A DNA stretch of 64,000 bases from positions 29,818,990-29,882,989 of the forward strand of contig NC_092013.1 of NCBI RefSeq assembly GCF_042242105.1, read 5' to 3'. This DNA comes from Pempheris klunzingeri (taxonomy: Eukaryota > Chordata > Actinopteri > Acropomatiformes > Pempheridae). Positions 1-14,200 of this stretch are shown here, in pieces. Every line of letters begins with the position of its first letter. The first letter of the stretch is position 1. The notes under the pieces were generated by a model. The model saw only the letters and a list, made by a program, of their open reading frames with translations. It ran no database searches and was not told the DNA's origin. Position numbers and translations under genes: made by a program.

Positions 1-718
1 TGTTAGGGATTCTTCTCCAGCCACGATACTCCTGCAGTGCTCAGACGAACACCAGATATCTCAGCTAAGCTGTTTGCACTCTGGGGTCAGCCTCAGCCCC
101 TCCTAACAAGGTCCCTCAAGCTTCCACGAGATCTCTGGCCCACAAAGGATGATCCAGGCATAACCACAGGAGCTGGCTTCAACCTTCCTCTAATTAGCCG
201 CCTCACTCACTCCCTGCTTGCATTTGCCATCTTCATATCCACAGTCAGGAAAGGCATTCCCATCCACTGCCAAATTATTTGAACTCAGCGTTCATCAATA
301 CTCCAGCAACAATGGACTCAAGCTTCCTGCTCCTCCCACATCCTCACCAGAACCGAGCACCTCTTGGATCGCCACACGTGACGCACCTGTGCCTCTACTT
401 GAGCCTGGGCCGCTGCTAGTATCATCTCTGGTCACCCAAGTGGGGGCCTGGTCATACTTCCCCCTTTTGCCTGCTTCCTCTATGTCTGATCTCTCAACTA
501 ATGCAGTGACTTCTTTCGTTGCTGTGTTTGCAAGCTTCACAAAATCCCCATGCACTCACATTTAAAAAGTAATCAGAATATCAATTAATAATGAATGTAA
601 TGTTAGTTGCTGCCACCATATATAGGACATGGCTCACAGAAAGTCATAGAGATCATGGAGAATACCAGTATAACACAGAACATGTGTGTATAAAAGTAAT
701 CATATATATAATTTTCAC
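1..718. other. No gene recognised at left edge
   Basis: About 700 bp with no exon I can support. The DMBT1-like gene runs leftward from the neighbouring exon, so its remaining ZP-domain exons should lie here or beyond the edge, but I could not find an open stretch with ZP cysteine spacing. An 86-codon open frame on the minus strand (295-555) has no recognisable motif and low-complexity Gly/Ser/Thr content, and I do not call it a gene. Confidence 0.4.
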
Positions 719-3276
<2,558 letters not shown>

Positions 3277-3960
3277 GGTTAGTCTGAGCTGATGGTCTGT
3301 GATGACAGTGTGTGCCCGGAGCTGCTGTTCCCAGTGACTGTCCCACCAATCGTCTGTTTGCTCCTGAATCTCTGCTCAGTTCTCAGATCATCCACTGGGC
3401 CCGCACACCTCACCTTTCCTGTCACCCTGGAACACGGCAGACCCTGTTTACGGCGAGGCAACACTTCTGGTGGACTGAAATGGAGGAGCAGGTCCGTGAG
3501 TATGTTTCTGCCTGTCTTTTTGGATCCCCATTAGCTGCCAGTGTGGTAGCAGCTACTCTTCCTGGGATCCTCACCACCCTGTACCATCTGTGCACATAAT
3601 ATGACCTCTTCTCAGGCTCAGTTTTGCAGTCTCATTGGTGAAATCTCCTGCCTCACGTCAGGATATCACCCCCAAGCCAACGGGCGAACAGAGGGGCTCA
3701 TCCAGGAGTTGGATGCCTGCCTATATTGTCTGGTCTCCCAGAACCCCACCCCCTGGAGCAAACATCTTATTTGGCTCAAGGCCCCTTGACTTCCTGCCCA
3801 TGTGTGTTTCCTGCTCCTGGGATTGTCTGCCCCGCCCTGATTGTTTCCACCTGTGCCCCCTCCCTGATGTATATATTGTTTTCCCCTGCATCGAGCAGTC
3901 CAGCATCCTTAGTCAGTGCTAGTGAGAGTATCTTGTTGTGAGTGTTTTGAGGTTTGTATC
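3277..3960 (+). mobile_element. Relic of a Ty3/gypsy-type LTR retrotransposon (integrase part)
   Basis: Plus-strand stretches resemble the integrase region of gypsy elements: a zinc-binding-like segment around 3430-3520 (TLFTARQHFWWTEMEEQVRE) and a core segment around 3650-3770 with GYHPQANGRTEG. It is followed near 3835-3950 by sequence resembling the end of a fish gypsy LTR. The copy is broken, with several breaks, and lacks gag, protease and reverse transcriptase. It is unrelated in position to the young element at 8.9-14.4 kb and is clearly much older. Confidence 0.6.
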
Positions 3961-5154
3961 TATGAGAAAAGATTTTTTGACAGGGTCTGTTTTTTGGTGC
4001 TTTGTCAGACACTTGTCTTACCTGTGCATCCTGTAAAAGTCTGCAAAACCAGGAGCAACAGCATTCCCTGAGTCGACATTATGGCCCACAACCAGGAGAT
4101 CAGACACAAACTTCCTCAAGAGGACAAACACAACATCATTGTTATTATTGTTATTAGCAGCAGTAGTAGTGTTGCTGTTGCTGTTGCTGTTAGTATTATT
4201 ATTACCTCAATATAATCAGGGGATCTAATTGAGATAAAGATCTCCTTTGCAACAGAGCCCTGAGTACAACAGCAGAGATAAGACACAACAATTACAGCCA
4301 GTAATACACAAACACATCAGAAACGTTTTACAGTCCTAAAATTTATCCTGCAGGATGAGACTTTTTCAAGTTCTTACTGGAAGGCAGTCTTTCCAAAGTC
4401 TATCAAGATACCAAGAATTAAGCACTCCTGGTCTGATGGTCTCCAGGTTTAAATTTGCGAGGAGATGTAATTAACCTGGCTACTGGTTAGCAGTATATAC
4501 AGCTGTCAGTGAATGATTGTATCACTGTGTTTATGGAGGCAAAAACAGTCTTATAAGTATTTTCCCATTACTTTTTCCAACAATGTCACGAAACAGCAGG
4601 CGAAACAGTCTCAAAATGATCCACAGATTCACAAAAATATTTCCATTTAAAAAATCAAAAAAAGTGTGCAAATGAGGATTTATGAGTTGCAAATTAGAAA
4701 TACAGATTTCTTGATTCAAAACCAGATTTATGGATATGAATCATAATGTCAATACTTTTGAGCCAGTATACATTTGTTTAGCATCACCCAATCACTCACT
4801 GTTCATTTTGAACAATCGGGATTCACTATTACCATAGAACTTGCTGGCTGTGTGTGTATATATTGTTCATCGCCGCCGCTGCTGCTGCCTCCATCATCAT
4901 CATCATCATCAGTTTCTTACCTTCTCCAGGTGTGTGACAAGCAGTTGTCCTTGGAGGCTAATCGCGGTGCTTCGCCGGAACTGGAGAAGTAAAGCCTCTG
5001 CAAGCTGCAGGCCTGTGCTGCCAAGTCCATGCAGCTTTTTATAGGATTTGCCGTAGTGCCATCCAATCTGCGTCTGCAGATCAGGTTGGTATGAAGATAA
5101 TAGCTTGTTCTAAAGTGATAGCCATGGCCATTTATCTACTGATATCCAAGATAA
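3961..5154. other. Intergenic, with a short trinucleotide-rich tract
   Basis: No exon is supported. A compound ATT/AGC/GTT-rich simple repeat lies near 4136-4205, and short GCC/GCT and CAT runs lie near 4870-4912. The remainder is AT-rich and unassigned. Confidence 0.4.
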
Positions 5155-6344
5155 CCATTCAATAGGCCAGAACCTGTTGGGTGACCTCAAACTTATTAAA
5201 CTTTATTGAATGGCATACTTCCTTGTTTGGAAGCATTGTTGTGGAAAAGGCCCAGTTTTGACGAAATGCCGCCCTTCTGAAAAGTACATTCATGTACCCA
5301 ATCCATACTTGGTGGCACTGCTGAGGTGTTGTGGAGGCCCAGGCTGCTTTGATAGCGAGTCCTCAGGAGTGGCTTCACCTGAGGAATGCCACATTGGTAG
5401 CCCATGTCCAGGATCCGTCTGTGTGTGGTGGCTCTCGATGCACTGACTCCAGCCTCAGTCCACCCCCTGTGAAGCTCCCCCAAGTTCTTGAATCGGCTTT
5501 GCTTGACTAGTAATACTAGTTAATAGTATTAATAGTATAGTAGTATAGTAGTAGTAATACCTACTGTGGCTTACCCTCCTTGTGGAGAGTGTCTTCTGGA
5601 CAACTGTCAAGTCAGCAGTTTTCCCCATGATCGTGTAACCTACTGAAGCAGGCTTAGAGGCCTTTTAATGGCTCAGGAACCTTTTGCAGGTGTTTTGAAT
5701 TCATTAGCTGACTAGAGTGTGACACCGTGAGTCTACAATATTGAACTTTTTCACAATATTCAAATTTTCTGAGCTGCTGAATTTTGGGGTTTTCATTTGC
5801 ATTATATTTTGTATATTTGTATTTATTTTATTTTCTAACTAAATCTCCCCCCCCCCCTTCTCTTTTCACTGGAATTTCTCACTGTAAATTCGAGTTTCTG
5901 ATGTAGCTGTTGTGTATATGTGAATTTCCTCTTGCATCTTAATCTTAAAGGCTTGAAATATTTCATCTTGTGTGTAATGACTCTATATAGTATATGGGTT
6001 TCACTTTGAATTTTTTTTTAATTGAATTTCAGAAATGAACTAGCTTTTTCACGATTTTCTAATTTTTTGAGATGCACCTGTATATTGTTAGTTTTATTTT
6101 CAGTTTTGTCACCACTGAAGGATTGTAAGAGCGAACTGAGCAAATGTAGCATGTTCTCTACAGACCCCATTATGTCATTTTGTTGTTACCAAACAAAGAG
6201 GACAGTTTGGAGCATGCACAGTTTTGGTCTTTTATGTTACCTTTCCTCAAAACTGAGCCTTTTCTACAACAATGCTTCCAAACAAGGAGGTATGTCATTT
6301 AATACAGTTTGAGGTCACCCAACAAGTTCTGGCCTATTGAATGG
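5155..6344. mobile_element. DNA-transposon-derived element with ~100-bp inverted ends and a Tc1 fragment
   Basis: The left arm (about 5155-5266) and right arm (about 6242-6344) are inverted copies; both carry the block around CCATTCAATAGGCC and the block around CTTGTTTGGAAGCATTGTTG. Between them, the minus strand near 5290-5490 encodes a Tc1-like transposase fragment (WTEAGVSASRATTHRRILDM, then a block ending VKPLL), which is the helix-turn-helix part of the N-terminal DNA-binding domain. Further in (5700-6080) is sequence I recognise as a common fish repeat ending in GAGATGCACCTGTATA. No catalytic DDE domain is present, so this is a dead composite or non-autonomous copy. Family assignment beyond Tc1/mariner is uncertain. 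Confidence 0.65.
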
Positions 6345-7755
6345 CTAATTTTTTGAGGTGCACCTGTATATAAACTACTTTAGGCAGTCTGTTCTCTACT
6401 GCTTATATTGCTTTTATTGTAAGTGAAGGTCCTCCCACCACATTACTACATTTGTAGTCTTAAGGTCTTTTCACACCACAGTTTCCTTTACAACTATTTC
6501 ACATGTCAACAAGTTTTTTCACACAACTGTTGCAAAAGAAAGTTGTCTACCACTGTTGGTCTCCAGAGTAAAGAGCGTGTGGTCGCACCACCACTTTGGT
6601 CCATGAAATATGAACTATCCCAGCACATACCGTTCCACTTCCACCTCCTGCCCAGTTTACAATAAACGTACCTGTCTTCAACCTCTATCTGTGTCAGTCT
6701 GCATTGTGGGTCCAGCCAGCTCGGTTCTCATAACACGTTTTGCATATTATATTGCCAAGGACGTCTGTACAGACCTTTCTGAGGTTGAAATATTTGGTTA
6801 TGTGTAAAATGTCTCCACAGATTCTGCATGAATGATATTCAAGGTAAACGTGAAAACGTAACACACTTGTAGGCATGAATCTGCTGCTGGGCAAACTGGA
6901 GCACATGCGTTACATATTCTCTCATTAATGTTTAGTTTCACAGTTGACTGTACCTTCAGTATACTGTATACAGTATCATACTGAGCAAAACAAGGTTCAG
7001 GTCACTTCAGGTGAGTTTCTAAACCTGCCCAGACATGTAAGGCCTGATCTCCACCGTTCTCCTCATTTCCAAGCGGTGAACTAAAGTTTAGGAACAATGG
7101 GACATCATCACTCTGACATTTAAACTATACTCCAGTTATTGTTTTCCTCCACTGTTCAGATGCGTTGTTCTAGACAATGGGTATTGTTTTGAGAATAGGT
7201 AACCCAAACCATGGACATAAAACAATAGATCAGTGTATCACCATTCACTCGCCATTCTGTGGTGGGACCACATGGCGACCATCTTACCCGGGTCCCGCTC
7301 TAAACTTGCTGGAATCAGAAACTACAGTAACAAAGGCTCCTGTTATCTTTAAATTTTGGAGGAGGATGGACAACACTGAACTAGATCCAATTTTATGGCC
7401 TCTATTGGCAGCAAATTACAGTCAGAAACATGAGAGAGAAACACGCCAACTGTAATATTCATTCATGTCAAAGACTGTACAGTACAAAGTATCAATTACT
7501 TACCTGATGAAGACATTGTGGAAAGGTAAGGTGACAACAAGTGATTTTACAGCGGCAGTTTGAAACTTTTGTAAAAGATATCTCTTTTTTCCATCACGCT
7601 GGAAGACATGAGCCTCCATATATTACACTGTTGTATTATATATCACACATATTGCTGACTTTTCAATGTTTCCAGCTGATTCATTTTGAAACGACAATCA
7701 TTTGTCAGAGGGATTTTAATATGTAATTGATATGAGGCTGAAGCTGCACAACTCA
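6345..7755. other. Intergenic, no gene recognised
   Basis: About 1.4 kb of AT-rich sequence. Several 60-90-codon open frames occur on both strands, but none has splice context, recognisable motifs or biased composition. The right end of the inverted-repeat element is followed by another copy of the GAGGTGCACCTGTATA motif near 6355, suggesting further transposon debris. Confidence 0.35.
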
Positions 7756-7965
7756 CAGGTCCTAGTAATAATCTAAGTTGGGTCGCGCTGCAACAGGTCA
7801 AGCAGGGCACGCCAGACGTCGCTTTCCAGCTCCTCCTAGGTGATCTTGAGGTGTTCCCAGCCCAGATGAGATATATAATCCCTCCCGTGAGTTCTGGTAA
7901 ACCTCCAAAGGGCCAGATGCCTGAACCATCTCAGCCTGCTCCTTTTGTTATGGCCAATCCACGGC
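7756..7965. mobile_element. RTE/Rex3-like LINE fragment
   Basis: The stretch from the CAACAGGTCAAGCAGGGC region, through GCTCCTCCTAGGTGATC and GTGTTCCCAGCCCAGATGAG, to ATATAATCCCTCCCGTGAG resembles, from memory, the conserved 3' coding region of fish RTE-type elements (Rex3 group), read here as the complement. It is a short truncated fragment about 300 bp upstream of ACOT8. Confidence 0.45.
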
Positions 7966-8272
7966 TAGCACAGAAGTCCAATAACAACACTCTGGTTCAG
8001 ATCAGGCAGGCCGCTCCTCCCAATCACCCCCCACCACATTTCCTTGTGAGTACATTAAGTACAAAAATAAACTAATAGCACAGCCTGGGACATGTATTAA
8101 TGCTATGGTGTAGAATAAATAGTACACATGTACTATATTCTTAAAACAGACAAGGTGCCCCTTTTATTTTGAAGGTGTTGTGTCCCAACAGTAGGTGGCG
8201 GTATTGAGTGTTTACGCCTGATTGGTAGCCGCTTTTCAACAACACCAAAGAAGAAGAAGTTTCCAAACAAAC
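7966..8272. promoter_or_regulatory. ACOT8 upstream region, no specific site resolved
   Basis: This is the 5' flank of ACOT8. I see no TATA box at a convincing distance from the start codon. The translation start is the ATG at 8273, in the context AACATGG, which agrees with the family N-terminus. An in-frame extension upstream to a TTG would add residues absent from known ACOT8. Confidence 0.35.
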
Positions 8273-11200
8273 ATGGCGGAAAGAGAAGCGGACACTGGCC
8301 AAGGCGGCGGGGCGGCCGGTGACAGTGACGGTCCAGGGGCCACGGAGACACCGACAGACGGAGGCTCGGACAGTCCTGCCTCTCAGTATGCCCAGGACCT
8401 CAGGAGCGTCCTGGTCACCAGCGTGCTGAACCTGGAAAGGCTCGACGTAGACCTGTACAGGTAGCTCCCCGAGGCCTGGGACACATGCTGCGTTCAGGTC
8501 CTGTCGGAGCTGTCGTAATTACGGCCATTACCAATATGGCAGAGCAAGTGTGCACAGTTGCAGTCAAAATTATTCCACCCACGTTGCAAAGTAGGTGCGT
8601 TGGCAAAATGTACAAACTTTCAGCTGAGTTCAAGTGGCACATTGTGTTGAAGACAATCTGAGAGCAATGCAAGCAAGAGAGGATAAAATAGATAATGATG
8701 AAAATGTAGTAAAAGTGTTTAAAGCTATGATAACAGTAATAGAAGTAAAATAGATTTAAAGGAAAAAATAAAAATGCCTGAAATACAATACAATAGATTT
8801 GAATGCAACAGCGATAATAAATATGAAGTTAAGTAAAAGCTAGACTAGATAGAATAGATTAAAAAGACAAAACAAAGATATTGATAACAGGGATTACAAA
8901 TATTGAATAATATTGTAACGTTCAGCAGGATGGTGGAATAACGAGCCCAGTTGTTAGTAATGTAATTTATTACTAATCTTCGGTTACTGTCGGCCGTAAC
9001 CACGCCAACATAAACATAACAATAACGGAACAATTGAGCAGCTCTCTCTCTCACCAAGCGCGCCGACCAGAGGACGAGACATGCCACACACCACAATCAA
9101 GCACACACTCTCGCCCCGCCCTCCTCCTATTCTCAGCCACTCACATGCCTAGCAAAACACCTTCAGGAACAGTGGGACTTTTCAAAACAGCATTTAACAC
9201 AACAACAACAACAGGGATGCTACACTGCCCCCCTCTTACTAACTCTCTCGCCCCGAGAGATCACATAAAAAGTCCCTGAGGTGACCTGGGGGTCTTGTCT
9301 GTCTCTGGGGCCTCCTCGTAGCGGACACAAGAGGCTGTGTCTGCAGTCCTGCAGTGCCCCGCTGCTGCACACAGGGTGCGTTTAAGGGTGGGGGAGAATG
9401 TGGGGAGTGGGAGGGGGACACAGTCAGTGAGTCTGGGGGTGTGGCTGCTCTGTTTCTCCGGGAGTTGATTGGGGGCTGAAGTGGGCACGCGTTGCCTCTG
9501 TATGGTGCCAACCTGTCCCTGTGGAGAACCACCCGTCTCCCCCTAGGTGGCAACTGGACTCTGTAAACCACCTCCCCCAGCTTCTCCAACACTTCACAGG
9601 GCCCCACCCAGTGGCAATCTAACTTAGGGCACCGGCCCTTCTTTCTCCTGGGGCTATACACCCACACTAGGTCCCCAGTCCTGAAGTCTCTCCCTTTTGC
9701 CCTCATGTCATAGTTCCTTTTCTGCCATATCCCAGCCTTTGCTAGCTGGTCACGGGCAAAAGCATGAGCAGACTCCATCCTGTCCTGGAGCCTCCTGGCA
9801 TATTCTGGTCCTGGTGGAACAGCTGGTGTGTCTGGAGGGTTCCCGAACGCCATTTCTGCTGGTGTCCGCAGCTCTCGGCCCAACATAAGAAGGGCAGGTG
9901 TGCATGCGGTGGAATCCTGCACAGCTGACCTGTAGGCTAGCAAGACGAGGGGGAGGTGCATATCCCAGTCACGCTGATGTTCTGCAGTGAGGATGGCAAG
10001 TTGTTGTGCCAGGGTTCTGTTGAACCGCTCAACAAGTCCGTCACTCTGCGGGTGTAGGGGTGTGGTCCGGGTCTTGTGCATGCCCAGGCGTGCACACATG
10101 GCAGAGAACACAGCAGATTCAAAGTTCCTCCCCTGGTCACTGTGGATCGTCTCAGCTGCCCCAAACCTGGCGAACATTCCCTGAACCAGCGTGTCAGCCA
10201 CAGTCTCCGCCTCCTGGTCTGGTATGGCATACGCCTCAGGCCATTTTGTAAAATAATCCATGGCGACCAGGACATAACGGTTCCCCTTGTCTGTGCGGGG
10301 AAATGGACCCATTATGTCCACTGCCACTCTCTCCATTGGAGCCCCCACCGCCAGCTGCTGGAGCTGGGCACGGGACCTGTCTGGGGGACCTTTGTGCGCT
10401 GTGCAGAGGTCACAGCGGCGGCAAAAGTCCTCAACATCCCTCCTGAGCTGGCCCCAGTAAAAACTCTGCCGGAGCCGACGAAGGGTTTTGGAAACTCCAA
10501 AATGTCCCGCCCCAGTGGTTCCGTGACAGGCCTTTAGAACCGCCCCTCTTAGGGCCCTGGGGACCACCACCTGCCACCTCTCCTCTCCTGTAGCTGGCTC
10601 TTTCCAGGCTCTCTGAAGCACTCCATCCTTAACTCGGAGAGCTCCAAACTTTTCAACCAGCCCCTTTGTGGCAGGCGAGCACCCAGCGACCTCGTCCCAC
10701 TGAGGCTTCTGTCTAGACTCCACCCACTGTAGCACTGGTTGGAGGTCAGCATCCTGTTCCTGTTGCGCTCTCCATTCTATCGGGTCGACAACCTGTGCTG
10801 CTCTGCAGGCTGGCCTGTCTCTGAGGTGCCTGGTGTCTCGCTCCTCCTCTGCGCGGAGCTCCTCCTCCCGGACCTCCCTCCTCTCGCAGTATCGACAGCC
10901 GTCAGTGGCACAGGGGCGCCGGGACATGGCGTCAGCGTTGGTGTGGCGAGCTCCAGCCCTGTACTCCACTGTGAAGGAATACGGTGCTAGTTCCTCCAGC
11001 CAGCGTGCAATCTGCCCCTCCGGCTCCTTGAAGGACATTAACCACTGGAGAGCTGCGTGGTCAGTTCGGACAGTGAAGGGCAGGCCGCACAGGTAATATC
11101 GGAAATGGCCGATTGCTCTCACAATGGCCAGGAGCTCTCTGCGTGTCACACAGTAGCGACGTTCAGCTTTGTTGAAGGTTCTGCTGAAGTACGCCACCAC

Positions 11201-14200
11201 TTTCTCCCCTTCTGGCCCCACCTGGCTCAACACTGCTCCCATCCCAATGTCACTGGCGTCTGTGTCCAGGGTGAATAGCAGATGGGGGTCCGGGGGGATG
11301 AGAATGGGAGACTCCATCAGGGCTTTCTTCAGATGGTTGAAAGCCTGTTCACAGTCTGGGGTCCAGGCAAAGTCACTGTCTTTCTGCTGCAGGCGGAACA
11401 GGGGTGCAGCAATGCAAGAAAAGCCGCGCACAAACCGCCTGTAGTAGGATGCCAGTCCAATAAAGCTCTTCAGCTCCCTCACGTTGGCGGGGGTTGGCCA
11501 GTCCTTCACAGCCTGCACTTTCTCTTCCAGTGTGCTGATACCCTCACCTCCAACCTTATGCCCCAGGAATTCCAGTTCCTTTCTCATGAAGCAGCACTTG
11601 TCTGGGTGGAGCTTCAGACCTGCCGCCGCTATCTTCTGCAGAGTCCGCCGCAGGGACGCCAAAGCTGCCTCGAAGGAGCTTCCATGGACCAGGATGTCAT
11701 CCAGGTAAACTAGACATTCCTGTCGGGGAATGTCAGCCAGCACCTTCTCCATCAGCCGTTCGAATGTGGCCGGGGCGTTGCACAGGCCAAAGCAGAGGAC
11801 ACGAAATTGCCACAACCCCCTGCCAGTGCAGAAAGCAGTCTTTGGCCTAGTTTCAGGGGAGAGGGGCACCTGCCAGTATCCGCTGCGCAGGTCTAATGAG
11901 GAGAACCAGGATGAGCCAGAAACTAAGTCCAGAGACTCGTCGATGCGGGGCAGCGGGTACGAGTCTTTCTTGGTCACGCTGTTCAGTGGTCTATAGTCGA
12001 CACAAAATCTCATTTTTGGGCTCCTCTTCTTGTTTACCATCACAACCCCCGAGGCCCAGGGGCTGTCAGAGGGTTCGATGATGCCAGCCTTCAGCATCTC
12101 ATCTATTGCACTGTCAGCAGCAGCCTGATGTGCTAAGGGAAGACGGCGGGGACGTGTCTTAATGGGCCGTGCATCACCAGTGTCTATGTCATGCTGCACC
12201 AGGTGAGTCAGGCCCACTTCCTCCTCAGTCAGTGCAAAAATGTTCTTAAACTCCAATAACACCTGCCACAGCTCCTCCTGCTGTGCGGGGTCCAAGTTGT
12301 GGCAGCTGCGTTTCCATACCTCCTTCACCACTGTCAGCCTGTCCACGTTTCCCACCGTGGACTGCAGGTCCAGGGCAGGAGGGCCCGCAACGGCTGGAGA
12401 ATGAGGGGTGAGGGGTTGGGGTGTAGGGGGGGCTGCTTGGGGTGGGGGGTGTGACCCATGATGTTCCTCTGTTGCTCTCATGGTTGGCAGGTGCGGTCCT
12501 GAGGCCTGTGCGGGGTGCACCATTTCAACTGTGGGGCCCCCAGGAAAGGCCAGTGTGTTCTTCCCCAGGTCTAACACACACTGTGTGGCACGCAGGAAGT
12601 CCAGACCCAATATGCAGGGGTCCTGCACTGCTGCAACCCACACCTTAAAGTCCACGGACAGTCCCCCCAGCTGGATGGTTATTACCCCTCTCCCGAGCAT
12701 GGGGGCTAACTGACCAGTCACTGTCCGCAGCTTGACCACAGTAGGTTCCAACTTTGCCCCTGCTGGAACCACGTCAGGTCTCATCAGTGTTGCAGTGGAG
12801 CCAGTGTCAACAAGGGCTGTGCATGAAGCCCCCGCCAGGGTGATGGGGACATGGCAAAAGCTTCCTGCATGGGTCCACCCCACCACCCTTGTGGACTCAA
12901 TGCCGTCATCAGCTTCTGGGGAAAGTGGAGCTCTTTTCCCCCAGCTGTTCAGTCGGGCTCCGTCCACTGGAAACACGACAGGCTGGGATACAGGAGAGGG
13001 GGCCTGCGTCATCCCATCTACGCAGGCCCTGAGGCGTTTCCCTGAACACCAGCCTGCTTTGGGCACCGCACGCTGATGTGACCAGGCTGGCCACATGTCC
13101 AGCACACAGGGGGGTCTCGGCGAGGACGGGTGCTGCGGCGTGTCGATTGTAGTGACACAGCCCGAATCAGTTCAGTCAATTCAGCAGCCCAGGCCGGCTT
13201 CTCTTGGCCCAGGCCGACCAGCTCCACACTCCTCCCAACCGGCCTGCTCCCACTGTGGTCATTCTCCGCAGTAGCTCCTACTGCCTCTCTCTCCACAGCC
13301 AGCTCTAGTGCTTCCTGCAGACTGCGGGGGTGTGCGAGCTGTGTCTGTATGCGCAGCTCTCTCGGGGTGATGGCTCGCACAAACTGGTCTCTGGCCAGCT
13401 CATTCTGCACATCAATGGGCATGTGGGCATATGCTCTCCTTGACAGGGTCTCAATGTCATTAGCCAACACACGGAGCGGCTCCCCAGGCCCTCTCTGTCT
13501 GTTGGACAGCTCCGCTCGCAGGACACTGGGCTGGCTACACTGTCCAAACCGCCGCTGCAGGGCTCCAACCAAAGCCCCGTAGTTCCCCCTATCGGCTGGG
13601 CTGAGCAGCAGCAAACATGCCAAGGCCTCCTCCGTAAGGCACAGAGCCAACTGGAGCGCTTTAGTGTCCTCCGACCAGGCAGCGGCCCTTGCCAATAGTT
13701 CAAATTGGGCATGGAAGGCCTCCCAGTCCGCCTTACCGGAGTATTTCGGCGTCTTCCCATACAGTTGGTGACTCTGGGCGCCGCCATCTTTAATCAGACA
13801 TGGCCCCGCGTCTTTGGCGGGTTTTTCCGCACTCAGCGAGCTGAAGCCGGCGTCAGCTGCTAGCCTCCTGGCCGTCTGCCTGAGGCGGGCTCTATGCTCC
13901 GCAGCACGGTCCAAGCCACTGTCATGTCCCGGTGTGACATCGTACTCATTGTCCACCGCCTCAACCTTGACTTTAGGACGAGTACCGGTCATTTCCCGCT
14001 GCGCCGCCATCGCCACCGTAGGTCGAGCAGAGTTAGCTGGTTCGGGTCGCTGCTAGCCGAGATCAGAAGTCCAGTGTTTCACTTCTGACACCAATGTAAC
14101 GTTCAGCAGGATGGTGGAATAACGAGCCCAGTTGTTAGTAATGTAATTTATTACTAATCTTCGGTTACTGTCGGCCGTAACCACGCCAACATAAACATAA

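Noticed and set aside
4136-4205. Repeated short units suggesting a CRISPR-like or tandem array
   Set aside because: It is a compound trinucleotide microsatellite without spacers, in a vertebrate genome.
8222-8272. N-terminal extension of ACOT8 from an upstream TTG
   Set aside because: The ATG at 8273 has a good context and matches the family start; the extension is basic 5' UTR sequence.
9697-14056. Many plus-strand open frames of 60-150 codons across the gypsy element
   Set aside because: They are antisense shadows of the long gag- and pol-like frames and have no motifs of their own.
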